From Stutzerimonas stutzeri (GTDB taxonomy: Bacteria; Pseudomonadota; Gammaproteobacteria; Pseudomonadales; Pseudomonadaceae), in contig NZ_CP007441.1 of NCBI RefSeq assembly GCF_000590475.1, positions 1,060,443 to 1,124,442 of the forward strand: DNA of 64,000 bases, in the 5' to 3' direction. Positions within the stretch are counted from its first letter, which is position 1. Each line of letters begins with the position of its first letter. The notes under the pieces were generated by a model. It saw only the letters and a list, made by a program, of their open reading frames with translations, did not search any database and was not told the DNA's origin. The position numbers and the translations under genes are program-made. Below, in pieces: positions 8,178 through 16,314 of the stretch.

Positions 8178-8888
8178 TCAGATCAGGTGACGGCCACCGT
8201 TGACGGTCAGTGTGGTGCCGGTGACATAGGGATTATCGAGCAGATAGCGCAGGCTCCGGTAGATCACTTCGGCGCCGGGTTCGATACCTAGCGCGGATTT
8301 GGCCAGCGCCTTGCGTCGATACGCCTCGTCATCGCCTTCGTTGAACTGTATCAGGGCAGGCGCGATGCCGTTGACCTTGATGTTCGGCGCCAGGCTGGCC
8401 GCAAACGAAAGGGTGAGGTTGTCCAGTCCGGCTTTGCTGGCTGCGTAGGCGATGTGCTTCTTGCTGCCTGTGCGGGTGACGTCGTCGCCAATGTGGATGA
8501 TGTCCGCCGCGCCGCCGTGTCGCAGCAGCTCGGCGCAATGGAGATTGATCAAGTAGGGCGCGAGCATGTGGACCTCGAACATGCGCTGGAACACCTCGGC
8601 TTCCTCCCCCGGCGTCTCAGGGTGCCAGTCCGAGGCGTTGTGAACGACTGCGCGCAGGGTGTCGGTCTGCTGCTTCAGCGCCGCGATGAAGACATGGATG
8701 CCTGCCGCACCGGAAAAATCCGCCTGCAGCGTTACCGCGCCTCGCTCGCGTAACCGCTCGAGGCTGGGGCGGGGCGTGCGATAGCTGACGATCACCGGCT
8801 GGCCGTCATCGAGCAGGCGCTCAGCGCAATGCAAGCCGATGCGCTGACTGGCACCGGTAATCAGAATTGGGGCCTTTGGCTGATTCAT
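8178..8888 (-). CDS. folM: Dihydromonapterin reductase FolM (short-chain dehydrogenase)
   Basis: The product is 236 residues from ATG 8888 (MNQPKAPILITGASQRIG). The Rossmann motif TGASQRIG replaces the usual TGxxxGxG and is typical of FolM and pteridine reductases. The catalytic YAASK (YxxxK) lies near residue 147, and the end TLTVNGGRHLI is the normal SDR close. FolM reduces dihydromonapterin to tetrahydromonapterin with NADPH. It is followed by folX with a 15-base gap. A folE-type gene (GTP cyclohydrolase) that would complete the route is not in view. Confidence 0.92.
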   Translation of the reverse strand: MNQPKAPILITGASQRIGLHCAERLLDDGQPVIVSYRTPRPSLERLRERGAVTLQADFSGAAGIHVFIAALKQQTDTLRAVVHNASDWHPETPGEEAEVFQRMFEVHMLAPYLINLHCAELLRHGGAADIIHIGDDVTRTGSKKHIAYAASKAGLDNLTLSFAASLAPNIKVNGIAPALIQFNEGDDEAYRRKALAKSALGIEPGAEVIYRSLRYLLDNPYVTGTTLTVNGGRHLI

Positions 8889-9007
8889 GGTCTTCGCTGG
8901 AAGTCGGCTGTCGGGGCATGGGGCATGCATGGCGCCAAGCTTACCTCAGGGGGCGATACCGTACCTCACTACCGGCTCGCTCGCGAATCCACGGCCATGC
9001 GATGCCG

Positions 9008-9655
9008 CTAGGAGTGCTCGGGTGTATCGGCGAGCGTTTCCGTCGGAAGCTCCGGCTGCAGCTCCGGATGCAGGCGCTGGTGCTGTTCGTACAGATACGA
9101 GCGAATGCGTTCGGCGTCCCTGTCCTGTGGATACTCGACTTCGTAGGCGGTCATGCCGCCAGCGGCGTCGCGAATCCGGTGCGCGTCGATTTCGAGCGAG
9201 GCCTCGCCCGGGAGCGCCAGACGCAGGTGAAGATGCTTGGGTGCCTTCCTTTTTGGTCCTGTATCCACCAGCAGGCCGTTGGGAGACAACTCATGGACGC
9301 TCAACGCGGTCTCGCTACCGTCGTTGGAAAGCAGCGGCAAGGGCTCATCCAGATGCAGGCGCCAGGCGCGAAGAACCGGCCCGCGCTCGTAGATTGTCGG
9401 CGGTGCAAGTTGTAGCTGGATCGCCTGGAATTCGTCCTGGTTCAGCTGCAGGGGGAACGACATGCAATAGTCTTCGAGTTCGGCCTCGAGCGTCAGATTG
9501 GCTTTCGCAGCCAATTGCAGCAGCAGGCCATTGGCCTTCTCACCCCCATCCACGCGAAAGCCAGACCGCAATTCTCCCGACTCGACTGGCGAGCCGTTCA
9601 CGAGCTCGTTGATGTACGCCAGCTCGGCGCTGGTGAGAACCGTTTTCTTCGCCAT
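9008..9655 (-). CDS. PilZ-domain-like protein
   Basis: The 215-residue protein has no signal peptide or membrane segment. The C-terminal half (ALSVHELSPNGLLVDTG, then LRLALPGEASLEIDAHRIRDAAGGMTAYEVEYP) has the strand pattern and the D/NxSxxG-like SPNG element of PilZ folds, but the RxxxR switch arginines are not obvious (TIYERGPVLRAWR is the nearest). It is therefore probably a PilZ-fold protein of uncertain c-di-GMP binding. It stands alone between folM and flavodoxin. Confidence 0.7.
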   Translation of the reverse strand: MAKKTVLTSAELAYINELVNGSPVESGELRSGFRVDGGEKANGLLLQLAAKANLTLEAELEDYCMSFPLQLNQDEFQAIQLQLAPPTIYERGPVLRAWRLHLDEPLPLLSNDGSETALSVHELSPNGLLVDTGPKRKAPKHLHLRLALPGEASLEIDAHRIRDAAGGMTAYEVEYPQDRDAERIRSYLYEQHQRLHPELQPELPTETLADTPEHS

Positions 9656-9877
9656 CCCGATTTCCCTCTCAAGAGCAGCAGGACAGGGCTACCCATACCT
9701 TCGACGCTCCGGTGCCCTCGGCGTCCGCGAGATCCTTTGCCAGGACCGCCTTGCGACAAGGTTTTTGCCGATTGGTTCCCTGAGCAGCGCGCCTTACCGC
9801 AAGTGTAGATCCGGGCAGACGAAGGCAAAGGCCGAATGCGGCATAATGCTTCGCTTCAATTCGCAACGGAGCCCACC

Positions 9878-10330
9878 ATGAAAGTCGCCATCCTCTCCGG
9901 TACGGTCTATGGCACCGCCGAAGACGTCGCCCGCCATGCTGCATCATTTCTGAAGGCGACGGGTTTCGATACCTGGCACGACCCGCGTGCGCAGCTTGCG
10001 CAGATCGTCGACTTCGCGCCGCAAGCGCTACTGGTCGTGACGGCCACTACCGGTATGGGCGAATTGCCCGACAACTTCATCCCGCTGTACTCAGCCATTC
10101 GCGATCAGTTTCCGGCATGGCAGGGCTTGCCGGGCGGCGTCATCGCGCTGGGCGACGCCAGCTATGGCGATACCTTTTGCGGTGGCGGTGAGCTGGTCCG
10201 AGAGTTGTACGCCGAGCTGGGCGTGCGCGAGGTGCAGGACATGCTGCGTCTTGATGCCAGCGAAACGGTGACACCCGAAAGCGACGCGGAGCCCTGGCTG
10301 GAACGCTTCGCTGCAGCCCTGCGGGGCTGA
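9878..10330 (+). CDS. Flavodoxin (MioC-like)
   Basis: From ATG 9878 the product is 150 residues. The FMN-phosphate loop SGTVYGTAEDVA is at residues 7-18, and the isoalloxazine-binding segments are TATTGMGELPDNF and LGDASYGDTFCGGG. This is a short-chain flavodoxin of the MioC/YqcA type that shuttles single electrons. No partner reductase or biotin gene adjoins it. A -10-like CATAAT lies upstream near 9841. Confidence 0.92.
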   Translation: MKVAILSGTVYGTAEDVARHAASFLKATGFDTWHDPRAQLAQIVDFAPQALLVVTATTGMGELPDNFIPLYSAIRDQFPAWQGLPGGVIALGDASYGDTFCGGGELVRELYAELGVREVQDMLRLDASETVTPESDAEPWLERFAAALRG

Positions 10331-10353
10331 GCGCATTTCGAGGCGAGCGCCGA

Positions 10354-10956
10354 TTACGTCAGCTGATCGACAGCGCTTGAATCGGAGCCGTTGAGTCGCG
10401 CGAATGCCTGCAGTTGCGGATAGAACTCGCGAAAGTCTTGTTGGAGCGGGACGTATAGCCGCTCCAGCTCAGCGACCCCGCCCGCCAACCCTTCCGGGCG
10501 CGAGAGCCGGCGACTCATGCCAGCCACCACTTGCTCCATTACCGCGAACTCGCGGTAACTGCCGAGCCAGTCCTGAGCCGCCATGCGTGGCGCTATATAG
10601 GCCAGCTTGCCGGGCAGCTCGGGCTCCTCATGCAACACCTGATAGACCCGCGCGGTGAATAGCTGCAGGGGTTCATCGGCGTATTCATGCCAGTGCGCGG
10701 CCAGGCAGTGGTCGAAAAACAGGTCGATCAATATCCCTGCGTAGCGTCGCCGTTCGCTGGGAAAGCGCTGCTTGGCTTGCAGCACCAGGGGATGGCTGTC
10801 GGTATAGGCATCGATTTGCCGGTGCAGGCGAATTCCGGCTTCGATATCGGCGGGCCAGCGGCCTTGCAGGGGTCCCTTGACGAAGTCGCCGTAGAGACTG
10901 CCGAGCAGTTCGCCGGGCTGCGAGCCGCCGAGATGCAGATGTGCGAGATAGTTCAT
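10354..10956 (-). CDS. acpH: Acyl carrier protein phosphodiesterase AcpH
   Basis: The 200-residue protein opens MNYLAHLHLGGSQPGELLGSLYGDFVKG, and contains GIRLHRQIDAYTDSHP and LIDLFFDHCLA, the conserved His/Asp metal-site motifs of AcpH (HD-like superfamily). The enzyme removes the 4'-phosphopantetheine arm from holo-ACP. Length matches E. coli AcpH (193). It runs convergent to flavodoxin and close upstream of nothing else on its strand except the olsBA pair further on. Confidence 0.93.
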   Translation of the reverse strand: MNYLAHLHLGGSQPGELLGSLYGDFVKGPLQGRWPADIEAGIRLHRQIDAYTDSHPLVLQAKQRFPSERRRYAGILIDLFFDHCLAAHWHEYADEPLQLFTARVYQVLHEEPELPGKLAYIAPRMAAQDWLGSYREFAVMEQVVAGMSRRLSRPEGLAGGVAELERLYVPLQQDFREFYPQLQAFARLNGSDSSAVDQLT

Positions 10957-10995
10957 GCGGACAGTCTAGCAGTGCTTCCTTGCGCTCGGCTTGGG

Positions 10996-11766
10996 TCAGG
11001 CTGCTACGGATGTCGGGGTGGCTGTGCCATACAGTGCGCCGGCAATGGCGGTGTGACAGGTACGGGCAAGTCGATTGCGCTCCATGCCGCGGCTGTCGAT
11101 GGGTTGCAGTAACTTAATCTCGACTACTGCGACCTCGGCAGCCAGAAGCCGGAATAAATGCGCAAGCAGGTCGTCATCACCGATGAATGGCGCGATGGGA
11201 TCGGCTTCGCCGTCGCGCAAATAGCGGATGGCCACCGGCTGGATCGGTGTACCGGTTTCGATCGCACACGCCAGCAGTCGTGAATGAAAGGTGTGCAAAG
11301 TCCTACCGTCCGTGGTCGTGCCTTCGGGAAAGATCAGCAGAGTGCGACCCTGCTTCAGCTCGGCGCTCAATAGCTGATTCAGCGTGCTGCTGTCGCCGCC
11401 TCCACGCCGAATGAACTGCGTGCCCGCCTCGGCAGCAAGCCAGCCGAGCAATGGCCATTGACGTACTTCGGATTTGGCCAGAAAGGTCATCGGCTGCAGC
11501 ATTCCAAGCAGCGGAATGTCCGTCCAGGACAAGTGATTGGCAAGCCATAGCATCGGCTGAGCGGGGAGGGTGCCGGTCACTCGAACCTCGTACGGCAGCG
11601 CTGCGGCCAGCCGGGCGAGAAACCAGCGGCACGCCTGATGACGCGTTGCCTGAGATGTCCTGATTCCGACTAAAGCGTGGAGCTTCAGCACGCTGGCGAT
11701 CGACAGGCCGATCGCAATCACCCCACACAAGCGCACCAGCCGCACGTACAACCGCAGCCTGCTCAT
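10996..11766 (-). CDS. olsA: Lyso-ornithine lipid O-acyltransferase OlsA (PlsC family)
   Basis: The 256-residue protein has an N-terminal hydrophobic segment (VRLCGVIAIGLSIASVL) and PlsC-type acyltransferase motifs: NHLSWTD (NHxxxxD) near residue 77, FIRRGGG, and FPEGTTTDG near residue 146. It lies directly after olsB, with the stop of olsB at 11767 abutting this ATG, so the pair is an operon. OlsA adds the second fatty acid to lyso-ornithine lipid in the inner membrane. General 1-acyl-glycerol-3-phosphate acyltransferase activity is the alternative, but the olsB neighbour decides. Confidence 0.93.
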   Translation of the reverse strand: MSRLRLYVRLVRLCGVIAIGLSIASVLKLHALVGIRTSQATRHQACRWFLARLAAALPYEVRVTGTLPAQPMLWLANHLSWTDIPLLGMLQPMTFLAKSEVRQWPLLGWLAAEAGTQFIRRGGGDSSTLNQLLSAELKQGRTLLIFPEGTTTDGRTLHTFHSRLLACAIETGTPIQPVAIRYLRDGEADPIAPFIGDDDLLAHLFRLLAAEVAVVEIKLLQPIDSRGMERNRLARTCHTAIAGALYGTATPTSVAA

Positions 11767-12513
11767 TCAGATGGCCGCCTTGAAGTGGCGTGCGTAGCGC
11801 GGGCACAGCTCGTCGCGTTTGAGCAGGATGAAGACGTCGGCGACCTGGAAGTCCGGGTCCCAGCACGGCTCGCCGCAGATTTTCGCCCCGAGTCGCAGAT
11901 AGGCCTTGAGCAGCGGCGGGGTTTCTGCGATCACATTGTCCGGCAGCTCCAGCGCGGGCAATGGATTCTTCGGGTTGGCGTGCAGCAGCTCGGTGCACAG
12001 ATACCGCTCGCGCAGGCGCTGCATGATCGCTTGAGCCTGGACGCCGCCGTCGCGCATCGGAATGCTGGCGCAGCCCATCAGGTAGCGATAACCGCCCTGG
12101 TTCAGGGCTTCCGCCAGCTCGCCCCAGAGCACGGCGATGGTCGCCCCGTTTCGATAGGCCGGGTGCACACAGGTGCGGCCGATCTCTAGGATCGGTGCGT
12201 CCAGTTCCGCCAGGCCTTGCAGGCTGAACTCCTCTTCGCTATAGAAGCGCCCAAGCCGGCGTGCCGTCAGGTTATCGAGCAAGCGTGTGGTAGCGACCAG
12301 TTCGCCGCTGTCGAGATCGCGGACGCCGATGTGGCTGCAGTGCATGTCGAAGTCGTCGCGGTCCAGTCCGGCTTCGGCGCCTTGCAGCTGTGCACCGAAC
12401 TCGCTGCTGAACACCCGATAGCGCAAGGCCTGGGCTTCGAGCAGCGCGGCTTGTCCGCATAGGCGCTCTGCTTGCAGGCGCCGCGTAGTGCGAGGAAAAG
12501 CGATGGTGGTCAT
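11767..12513 (-). CDS. olsB: L-ornithine N-alpha-acyltransferase OlsB
   Basis: The 248-residue protein is a GNAT-type acyltransferase with AEAGLDRDDFDMHCSHIGVRD, TTRLLDN, EIGRTCVHPAYRNGATIAVLWGEL and GCASIPM, the OlsB/autoinducer-synthase-like pattern. It transfers a 3-hydroxyacyl chain from ACP to ornithine, the first step of ornithine lipid synthesis. Start ATG 12513 has a CAGGAGAC ribosome site. Ornithine lipids replace phospholipids under phosphate limitation, but no good Pho box is visible in the 190-base divergent spacer. Confidence 0.94.
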   Translation of the reverse strand: MTTIAFPRTTRRLQAERLCGQAALLEAQALRYRVFSSEFGAQLQGAEAGLDRDDFDMHCSHIGVRDLDSGELVATTRLLDNLTARRLGRFYSEEEFSLQGLAELDAPILEIGRTCVHPAYRNGATIAVLWGELAEALNQGGYRYLMGCASIPMRDGGVQAQAIMQRLRERYLCTELLHANPKNPLPALELPDNVIAETPPLLKAYLRLGAKICGEPCWDPDFQVADVFILLKRDELCPRYARHFKAAI

Positions 12514-12704
12514 ACCCTGTCTCCTGGTCAGCCTTGGCGTGGCAATGCATTCGGAGCGCTTGATTGTTATGGTTGGCGTTCCGTCAATCAGTGATGCCGA
12601 CTCAGGCTAGGCAGAGGCAGTGTCACGACTGTTACGGATCGATGATGCTTGGATGACGGTAATCGCCATTGGCTATTACCTCGCTGAAACCGTGGAGAGA
12701 GTCG

Positions 12705-13607
12705 ATGTTTTGGCATGAGCTGCTCGTCCCGCTGCAACGCCTGCCGCCGCCTGCTGCACTGGACGATTGGTTCGCCGATCTACAGTCGCGAGGTGCGAAC
12801 GGGCCTTTCGAGCTGGCGGTGCTGGGCGGGAGACTGGCGGCCACGCCGGGGCTGGCCTTTCTAGCGGGCTACCAAGCTGCGTTGCGACGACTTTGGCCGG
12901 CCGCGCCAGAGGGTCTCGGTGCGTTGTGCGCCACCGAGAACCGTTCGCTGCGTCCAGCCGACATGCTGACTCGTCTGGACGAGCTGCTGCTGACGGGATG
13001 CAAGGATTTCGTCACAGCGGGCTCTGCCGCGACCTGGCTATTGGTGCCTGCGCGCGATGAGGCGCCCGGCGAGCCTCCGCGGCTGAGTCTGTGCGTGGTC
13101 GGTTGCGGTGAGCGCGGTGTGATCGTCGAGGCGAGGCCGCCGTTACCTTTGCTGGTGGATATTCCGCATGGTCGCCTGCGGCTGGAAGGTGCGGCATGTC
13201 GCCGGTTGGCCGGTGATGGCTGGGACGACTACGTCAAACCGTTCCGCACGCTGGAAGATCTGCATGTGCTGGCGGCTCTGGTCAGTTGGCTTTACGGCCT
13301 CAGCTTGGAATGTGGCTGGCCGCAACGGTTGCAATTGCAGCTCTTGGGGCTATTGGCGGGCGCGGCTGAGGTTTCGCGACTTTCGCCTGCAGAATCCGCA
13401 ACGCACCTGTTACTGGCTTCGCTGAATCTACAATTTGCAGGGCTTGCCGATGAGGTGGAGGCCGCGCTGGCGCTAGGCCCAAGGCAGTGGCTGGATCTTT
13501 GGCAGCGCGACCGCGGCGTGCTGCAACTGGCGCGTGGTGCGCAGGCCAAGCGGCTCGCACAGGCTGCGAAGGGGTTTGGGCTGACCCCTGAAGGCGATCA
13601 GGGGTAA
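12705..13607 (+). CDS. Divergent acyl-CoA-dehydrogenase-like protein
   Basis: The 300-residue protein starts at ATG 12705 behind GGAGAGAG. Segments such as LGALCATENRSLRPADM, LTGCKDFVTAGSAATWLLVPA and GDGWDDYVKPFRTLEDLHVLAALVSWL follow the middle and start of the C-terminal domain of acyl-CoA dehydrogenases. The protein lacks a clear catalytic Glu context and the usual length (about 380), so it may not be an active dehydrogenase. It is divergent from olsBA, which hints at a lipid link, but the function is unknown. Confidence 0.65.
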   Translation: MFWHELLVPLQRLPPPAALDDWFADLQSRGANGPFELAVLGGRLAATPGLAFLAGYQAALRRLWPAAPEGLGALCATENRSLRPADMLTRLDELLLTGCKDFVTAGSAATWLLVPARDEAPGEPPRLSLCVVGCGERGVIVEARPPLPLLVDIPHGRLRLEGAACRRLAGDGWDDYVKPFRTLEDLHVLAALVSWLYGLSLECGWPQRLQLQLLGLLAGAAEVSRLSPAESATHLLLASLNLQFAGLADEVEAALALGPRQWLDLWQRDRGVLQLARGAQAKRLAQAAKGFGLTPEGDQG

Positions 13608-13663
13608 AACAGGTAATGGCGACACCTCGGGAACTCCTCGTTGCGGCGCGAACCTATAACAGG

Positions 13664-13680
13664 CGTGCTGTGACAGCACG
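13664..13680. promoter_or_regulatory. Perfect 17-bp palindrome upstream of the phospholipase D gene
   Basis: CGTGCTGT-G-ACAGCACG is a perfect 8-bp inverted repeat with one central base, about 130 bases upstream of the gene start at 13810. There is no T-tract, so a protein-binding site is more likely than a terminator. Confidence 0.4.
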
Positions 13681-13809
13681 AGTCAATCTTCACAGGTTCA
13701 GCGGCGCTCGCGATTGGCGTCCGGTGTTCACCCAGACAAGGAATTCAATGTCTTTCAGCTGTATTGCCACCCTTGCTCAGCGCGCGGCCTCTTTGTGGAG
13801 CGCCGTGTC

Positions 13810-14973
13810 ATGATACTGGCCGGGGAGGTCTTCCCCTGGCGAGAAGGCAATCGCTTCCAGCTGTTGATCGACGGGCCGGCATTCTTCCCGCGCATGCTGG
13901 CGAGTATCGATGCCGCCGATCGCCGGGTGGATATCGAGCTGTATCTCGTCGAGGACGGGCAGTGCGCGGATCGGCTGATCGATAGCCTGGTCGCGGCCGC
14001 CGAGCGTGGTGTGCGAGTGCGCTGTCTGTTCGATGGTTTCGGCTGCCTCAAGCTGGGCCAGAAGGCCCGGCAACGGCTGACCGATGCGGGAGTCGATCTG
14101 CGCCAATACAACCCGCTGAAACTTCGGTTGAAGTTTCGCAACCTGCACCGAGATCATCGCAAACTGATTCTGATCGATGACGCGTGCTGTTTCGTTGGCG
14201 GTGCCGGGGCCACTGACGAGTTCTGGAACCCTGCAAATCCCGAAGAGCACTGGCACGAAGCAATGGTTGAAATTTCCGGTCCGTTACTGGAGGACTGGCG
14301 GCGCCTGTTCGATGTCCAGTGGGCGTTGTGTCTGGAAAGGCGGATCTGGCAGCTGCCATTACCGCAACGATTGCCCAAGGTCCCGGCCAATCCCACGTTC
14401 GATGATGGCATGGGTCGGGTTGCCTATTCAGCGGCGCGACAGCATCGTGACATTCTTCACAGCCTGCTGCGCAATCTGCGGCGTGCGGAGCGCCGGATCT
14501 GGCTGGCAACGCCTTATTTCCTACCTACCGGCCGTGTTCGTCGTGAGTTGATGCGTGCCGCGAGACGCGGTGTCGACGTACAACTGTTGCTGACCAGCCG
14601 AAATACCGACCACCCATCGATTCGTTACGCGGGGCAGCGCTATTACCCGAGATTGCTGCGCGCTGGCGTGCGTATTCATGAATATCAGCCACACTTCGTT
14701 CATCTGAAAATGGTGCTGGTCGATGACTGGGTAAGCGTCGGCTCATGCAATTTCGATCATTGGAATCTGCGCTGGAACCTGGAAGCAAATCTCGAGGCGG
14801 TCGACACGCAATTCAGTGCCTCGGTTGCGGAGAGCTTCGAGCACGATTTTTCCCACAGCCTGGAAATCGATCTGCAGCAGTGGCACTCGCGTCCGCTGAG
14901 CCAGCGCATCTATCAGCGCATGTGGGGCCTGCTCGATAGGCTCACGATCAATATATTCAACCGAAGTGGCTGA
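13810..14973 (+). CDS. Phospholipase D / cardiolipin synthase family protein
   Basis: The product is 387 residues from ATG 13810 (MILAGEVFPWREGNRFQLL). It has two HKD motifs, HRKLILIDD at about residue 116 and HLKMVLVDD at about 298, each followed by a glycine-containing strand (FVGGAGATDEFWN and VSVGSCNFDHWN), which is the cardiolipin synthase/PLD arrangement. No N-terminal membrane segments are seen, as in ClsB rather than ClsA. It probably makes cardiolipin or another phosphatidyl transfer product at the inner membrane. The open frame extends 32 codons upstream, but they lack family similarity. Confidence 0.9.
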   Translation: MILAGEVFPWREGNRFQLLIDGPAFFPRMLASIDAADRRVDIELYLVEDGQCADRLIDSLVAAAERGVRVRCLFDGFGCLKLGQKARQRLTDAGVDLRQYNPLKLRLKFRNLHRDHRKLILIDDACCFVGGAGATDEFWNPANPEEHWHEAMVEISGPLLEDWRRLFDVQWALCLERRIWQLPLPQRLPKVPANPTFDDGMGRVAYSAARQHRDILHSLLRNLRRAERRIWLATPYFLPTGRVRRELMRAARRGVDVQLLLTSRNTDHPSIRYAGQRYYPRLLRAGVRIHEYQPHFVHLKMVLVDDWVSVGSCNFDHWNLRWNLEANLEAVDTQFSASVAESFEHDFSHSLEIDLQQWHSRPLSQRIYQRMWGLLDRLTINIFNRSG

Positions 14974-15021
14974 CGGCGGTCCGGACCGCCGCAACGTTTC
15001 ATCTGACTGGAGAGTGTTCCG

Positions 15022-15603
15022 ATGGCTGCCAAGAAAATTCTGATGCTGGTCGGCGACTACGTCGAAGACTACGAAACCATGGTGCCGTTTCAGGCGCTCC
15101 AGATGGTCGGTCATACGGTGCACGCCGTCTGTCCGGACAAAAAGGCCGGCGACACGGTGCGTACAGCGATCCACGACTTCGAAGGCGATCAGACCTATAG
15201 CGAAAAGCCGGGCCATAATTTTGCGCTGAACTTCGATTTCGACGCGGTGCGTGCCGAAGATTACGATGCACTGGTGGTGCCAGGTGGGCGTTCGCCGGAG
15301 TATTTGCGGCTCAACGATCAGGTGCTAAGCCTGGTCAGGGCGTTCAGCGAGGCGCAAAAGCCGATCGCTGCGGTGTGCCATGGTCCTCAGCTGCTGGCTG
15401 CTGCTGGGATTCTCGAAGGCCGTGCCTGCAGTGCCTATCCAGCCTGTGCACCGGAAGTGAAGCTGGCTGGGGGCGAGTTCGTCGATATTGGTGTCGACAA
15501 GGCGCACACCGACGGCAACCTGGTTACCGCACCGGCATGGCCGGCGCATCCCGAGTGGCTAGCCGCTTTCCTTGAGGTGCTCGGCACACGCATCAGCCTG
15601 TAA
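15022..15603 (+). CDS. DJ-1/PfpI family protein
   Basis: The 193-residue protein has the nucleophile elbow AAVCHGPQLLA with Cys119-His120, and an acidic residue near residue 15 (GDYVEDYE) that normally tunes the cysteine. DALVVPGGRSPEYLR is the standard glycine-rich loop. The family includes protein/nucleotide deglycases, glyoxalases and peptidase-like members; which applies here cannot be told. A short terminator follows directly after the stop. Confidence 0.92.
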   Translation: MAAKKILMLVGDYVEDYETMVPFQALQMVGHTVHAVCPDKKAGDTVRTAIHDFEGDQTYSEKPGHNFALNFDFDAVRAEDYDALVVPGGRSPEYLRLNDQVLSLVRAFSEAQKPIAAVCHGPQLLAAAGILEGRACSAYPACAPEVKLAGGEFVDIGVDKAHTDGNLVTAPAWPAHPEWLAAFLEVLGTRISL

Positions 15604-15620
15604 TATGGCGTGCTGTCTAC

Positions 15621-15646
15621 AAGGTCCGCCTCGGCGGGCCTTTTTC
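15621..15646 (+). terminator. Rho-independent terminator after the DJ-1/PfpI gene
   Basis: GGTCCGCC and GGCGGGCC pair (one G-U) around a TC loop and are followed by five T residues, 18 bases after the stop codon. Confidence 0.75.
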
Positions 15647-15676
15647 GTTGAAGCGTTCTTTCAGGCTCGATACACC

Positions 15677-15898
15677 ATGACCCAGGCAAAAGATCCTCTC
15701 CACGGCGTAACGCTGGAATCCATTCTGGTGGAGCTTCAGGCACATTTCGGGTGGGGCGGGCTGGCCGCGCGGGTGGACATTCGCTGCTTCAAAAGCGACC
15801 CCAGCATCAAATCGAGCCTGACCTTCTTGCGCAAGACGCCCTGGGCGAGGGCGAAGGTCGAGGCATTGTTCGTTCAGCTCCGTCGATCTCCCGACTGA
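15677..15898 (+). CDS. VF530 family DNA-binding protein
   Basis: The 73-residue product starts at ATG 15677 (MTQAKDPLHGVTLESILVELQ). PLHGVTLESIL, WGGLAARVDIRCFKSDPSIKSSLTFLRKTPWARAKVE is the signature of the VF530 (DUF2132) family, a small helical fold with DNA-binding character. The in-frame codons before this ATG overlap the preceding terminator and are not part of the protein. Function is unknown beyond the structural inference. Confidence 0.92.
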   Translation: MTQAKDPLHGVTLESILVELQAHFGWGGLAARVDIRCFKSDPSIKSSLTFLRKTPWARAKVEALFVQLRRSPD

Positions 15899-16007
15899 TT
15901 TTTCGTAATGCAGCGTCCTGTGATTCACCCAAATCGTTTTATTAATCGAAGTCCGGCTCAAGTTAGCCCCATCCGATCGATTCCTTGGAACAGTTTGATT
16001 CGTTATG

Positions 16008-16021
16008 ACCGACGAGTCGGT
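16008..16021. promoter_or_regulatory. Inverted repeat resembling a TetR-family operator
   Basis: ACCGAC-GA-GTCGGT is a perfect 6-bp inverted repeat with a 2-base centre, followed by TTTT. Its form resembles many TetR/AcrR operators. No regulator gene adjoins it; it lies in the gap before the chemoreceptor remnant. Confidence 0.35.
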
Positions 16022-16120
16022 TTTGTTAGCGAATTGCCATCATTGAAATCGGGGCGATGAGAAATAACGGGCCGGTAAGCAACATCGAGCGGAAATTTCC
16101 GGCGCATCAGCGACTAACAC

Positions 16121-16270
16121 GTGGCCGAAGACATCGCGCGGCAGGTCACCAGCATTGCTGTCAGCACCGACGGCAGCGTGACCAAGGCTGACCAGACCAT
16201 GCAGCGCGGCCGCGCATTTGAAGACGCGGCACGGGGAGTGCGCGCTTTGGTCGAGCGGTTAGCACGTGAA
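16121..16270 (+). pseudogene. Remnant of a methyl-accepting chemotaxis protein C-terminus
   Basis: From 16121 the frame reads VAEDIARQVTSIAVSTDGSVTKADQT..., then GRAFEDAARGVRALVERL, which matches the last approximately 50 residues of chemoreceptor signalling domains (VAEDIxRQV ... LxxLVxRF). An in-frame TAA lies six bases before it, and nothing upstream in the 220 bases to VF530 looks like the rest of a receptor. The frame then runs into the following terminator without its own stop. It is therefore probably the scar of a deleted receptor gene. The similarity is by eye only. Confidence 0.5.
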
Positions 16271-16273
16271 AAC

Positions 16274-16303
16274 AAAAAGCCCGGCATTGAGCCGGGCTTT
16301 TTT
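16274..16303. terminator. Bidirectional terminator between the remnant and fumarase
   Basis: AAAAAGCCCGGC and GCCGGGCTTTTT pair over a 5-base loop, with A- and T-tracts on both sides. It can end fumarase transcripts (minus strand) and the former receptor transcript (plus strand). Confidence 0.85.
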
Positions 16304-16314
16304 GTGGGTGTTGC

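Noticed and set aside
12620..12636. Pho box-like GTGTCAC...CTGTTAC before olsB
   Set aside because: The repeat units are 9 bases apart rather than the required 11, and one unit deviates further, so it is not a credible PhoB site.
15958..15978. FliA (sigma-28) promoter TCAAGTT...CCGATCG before the chemoreceptor remnant
   Set aside because: The spacer is several bases too short for a FliA promoter.
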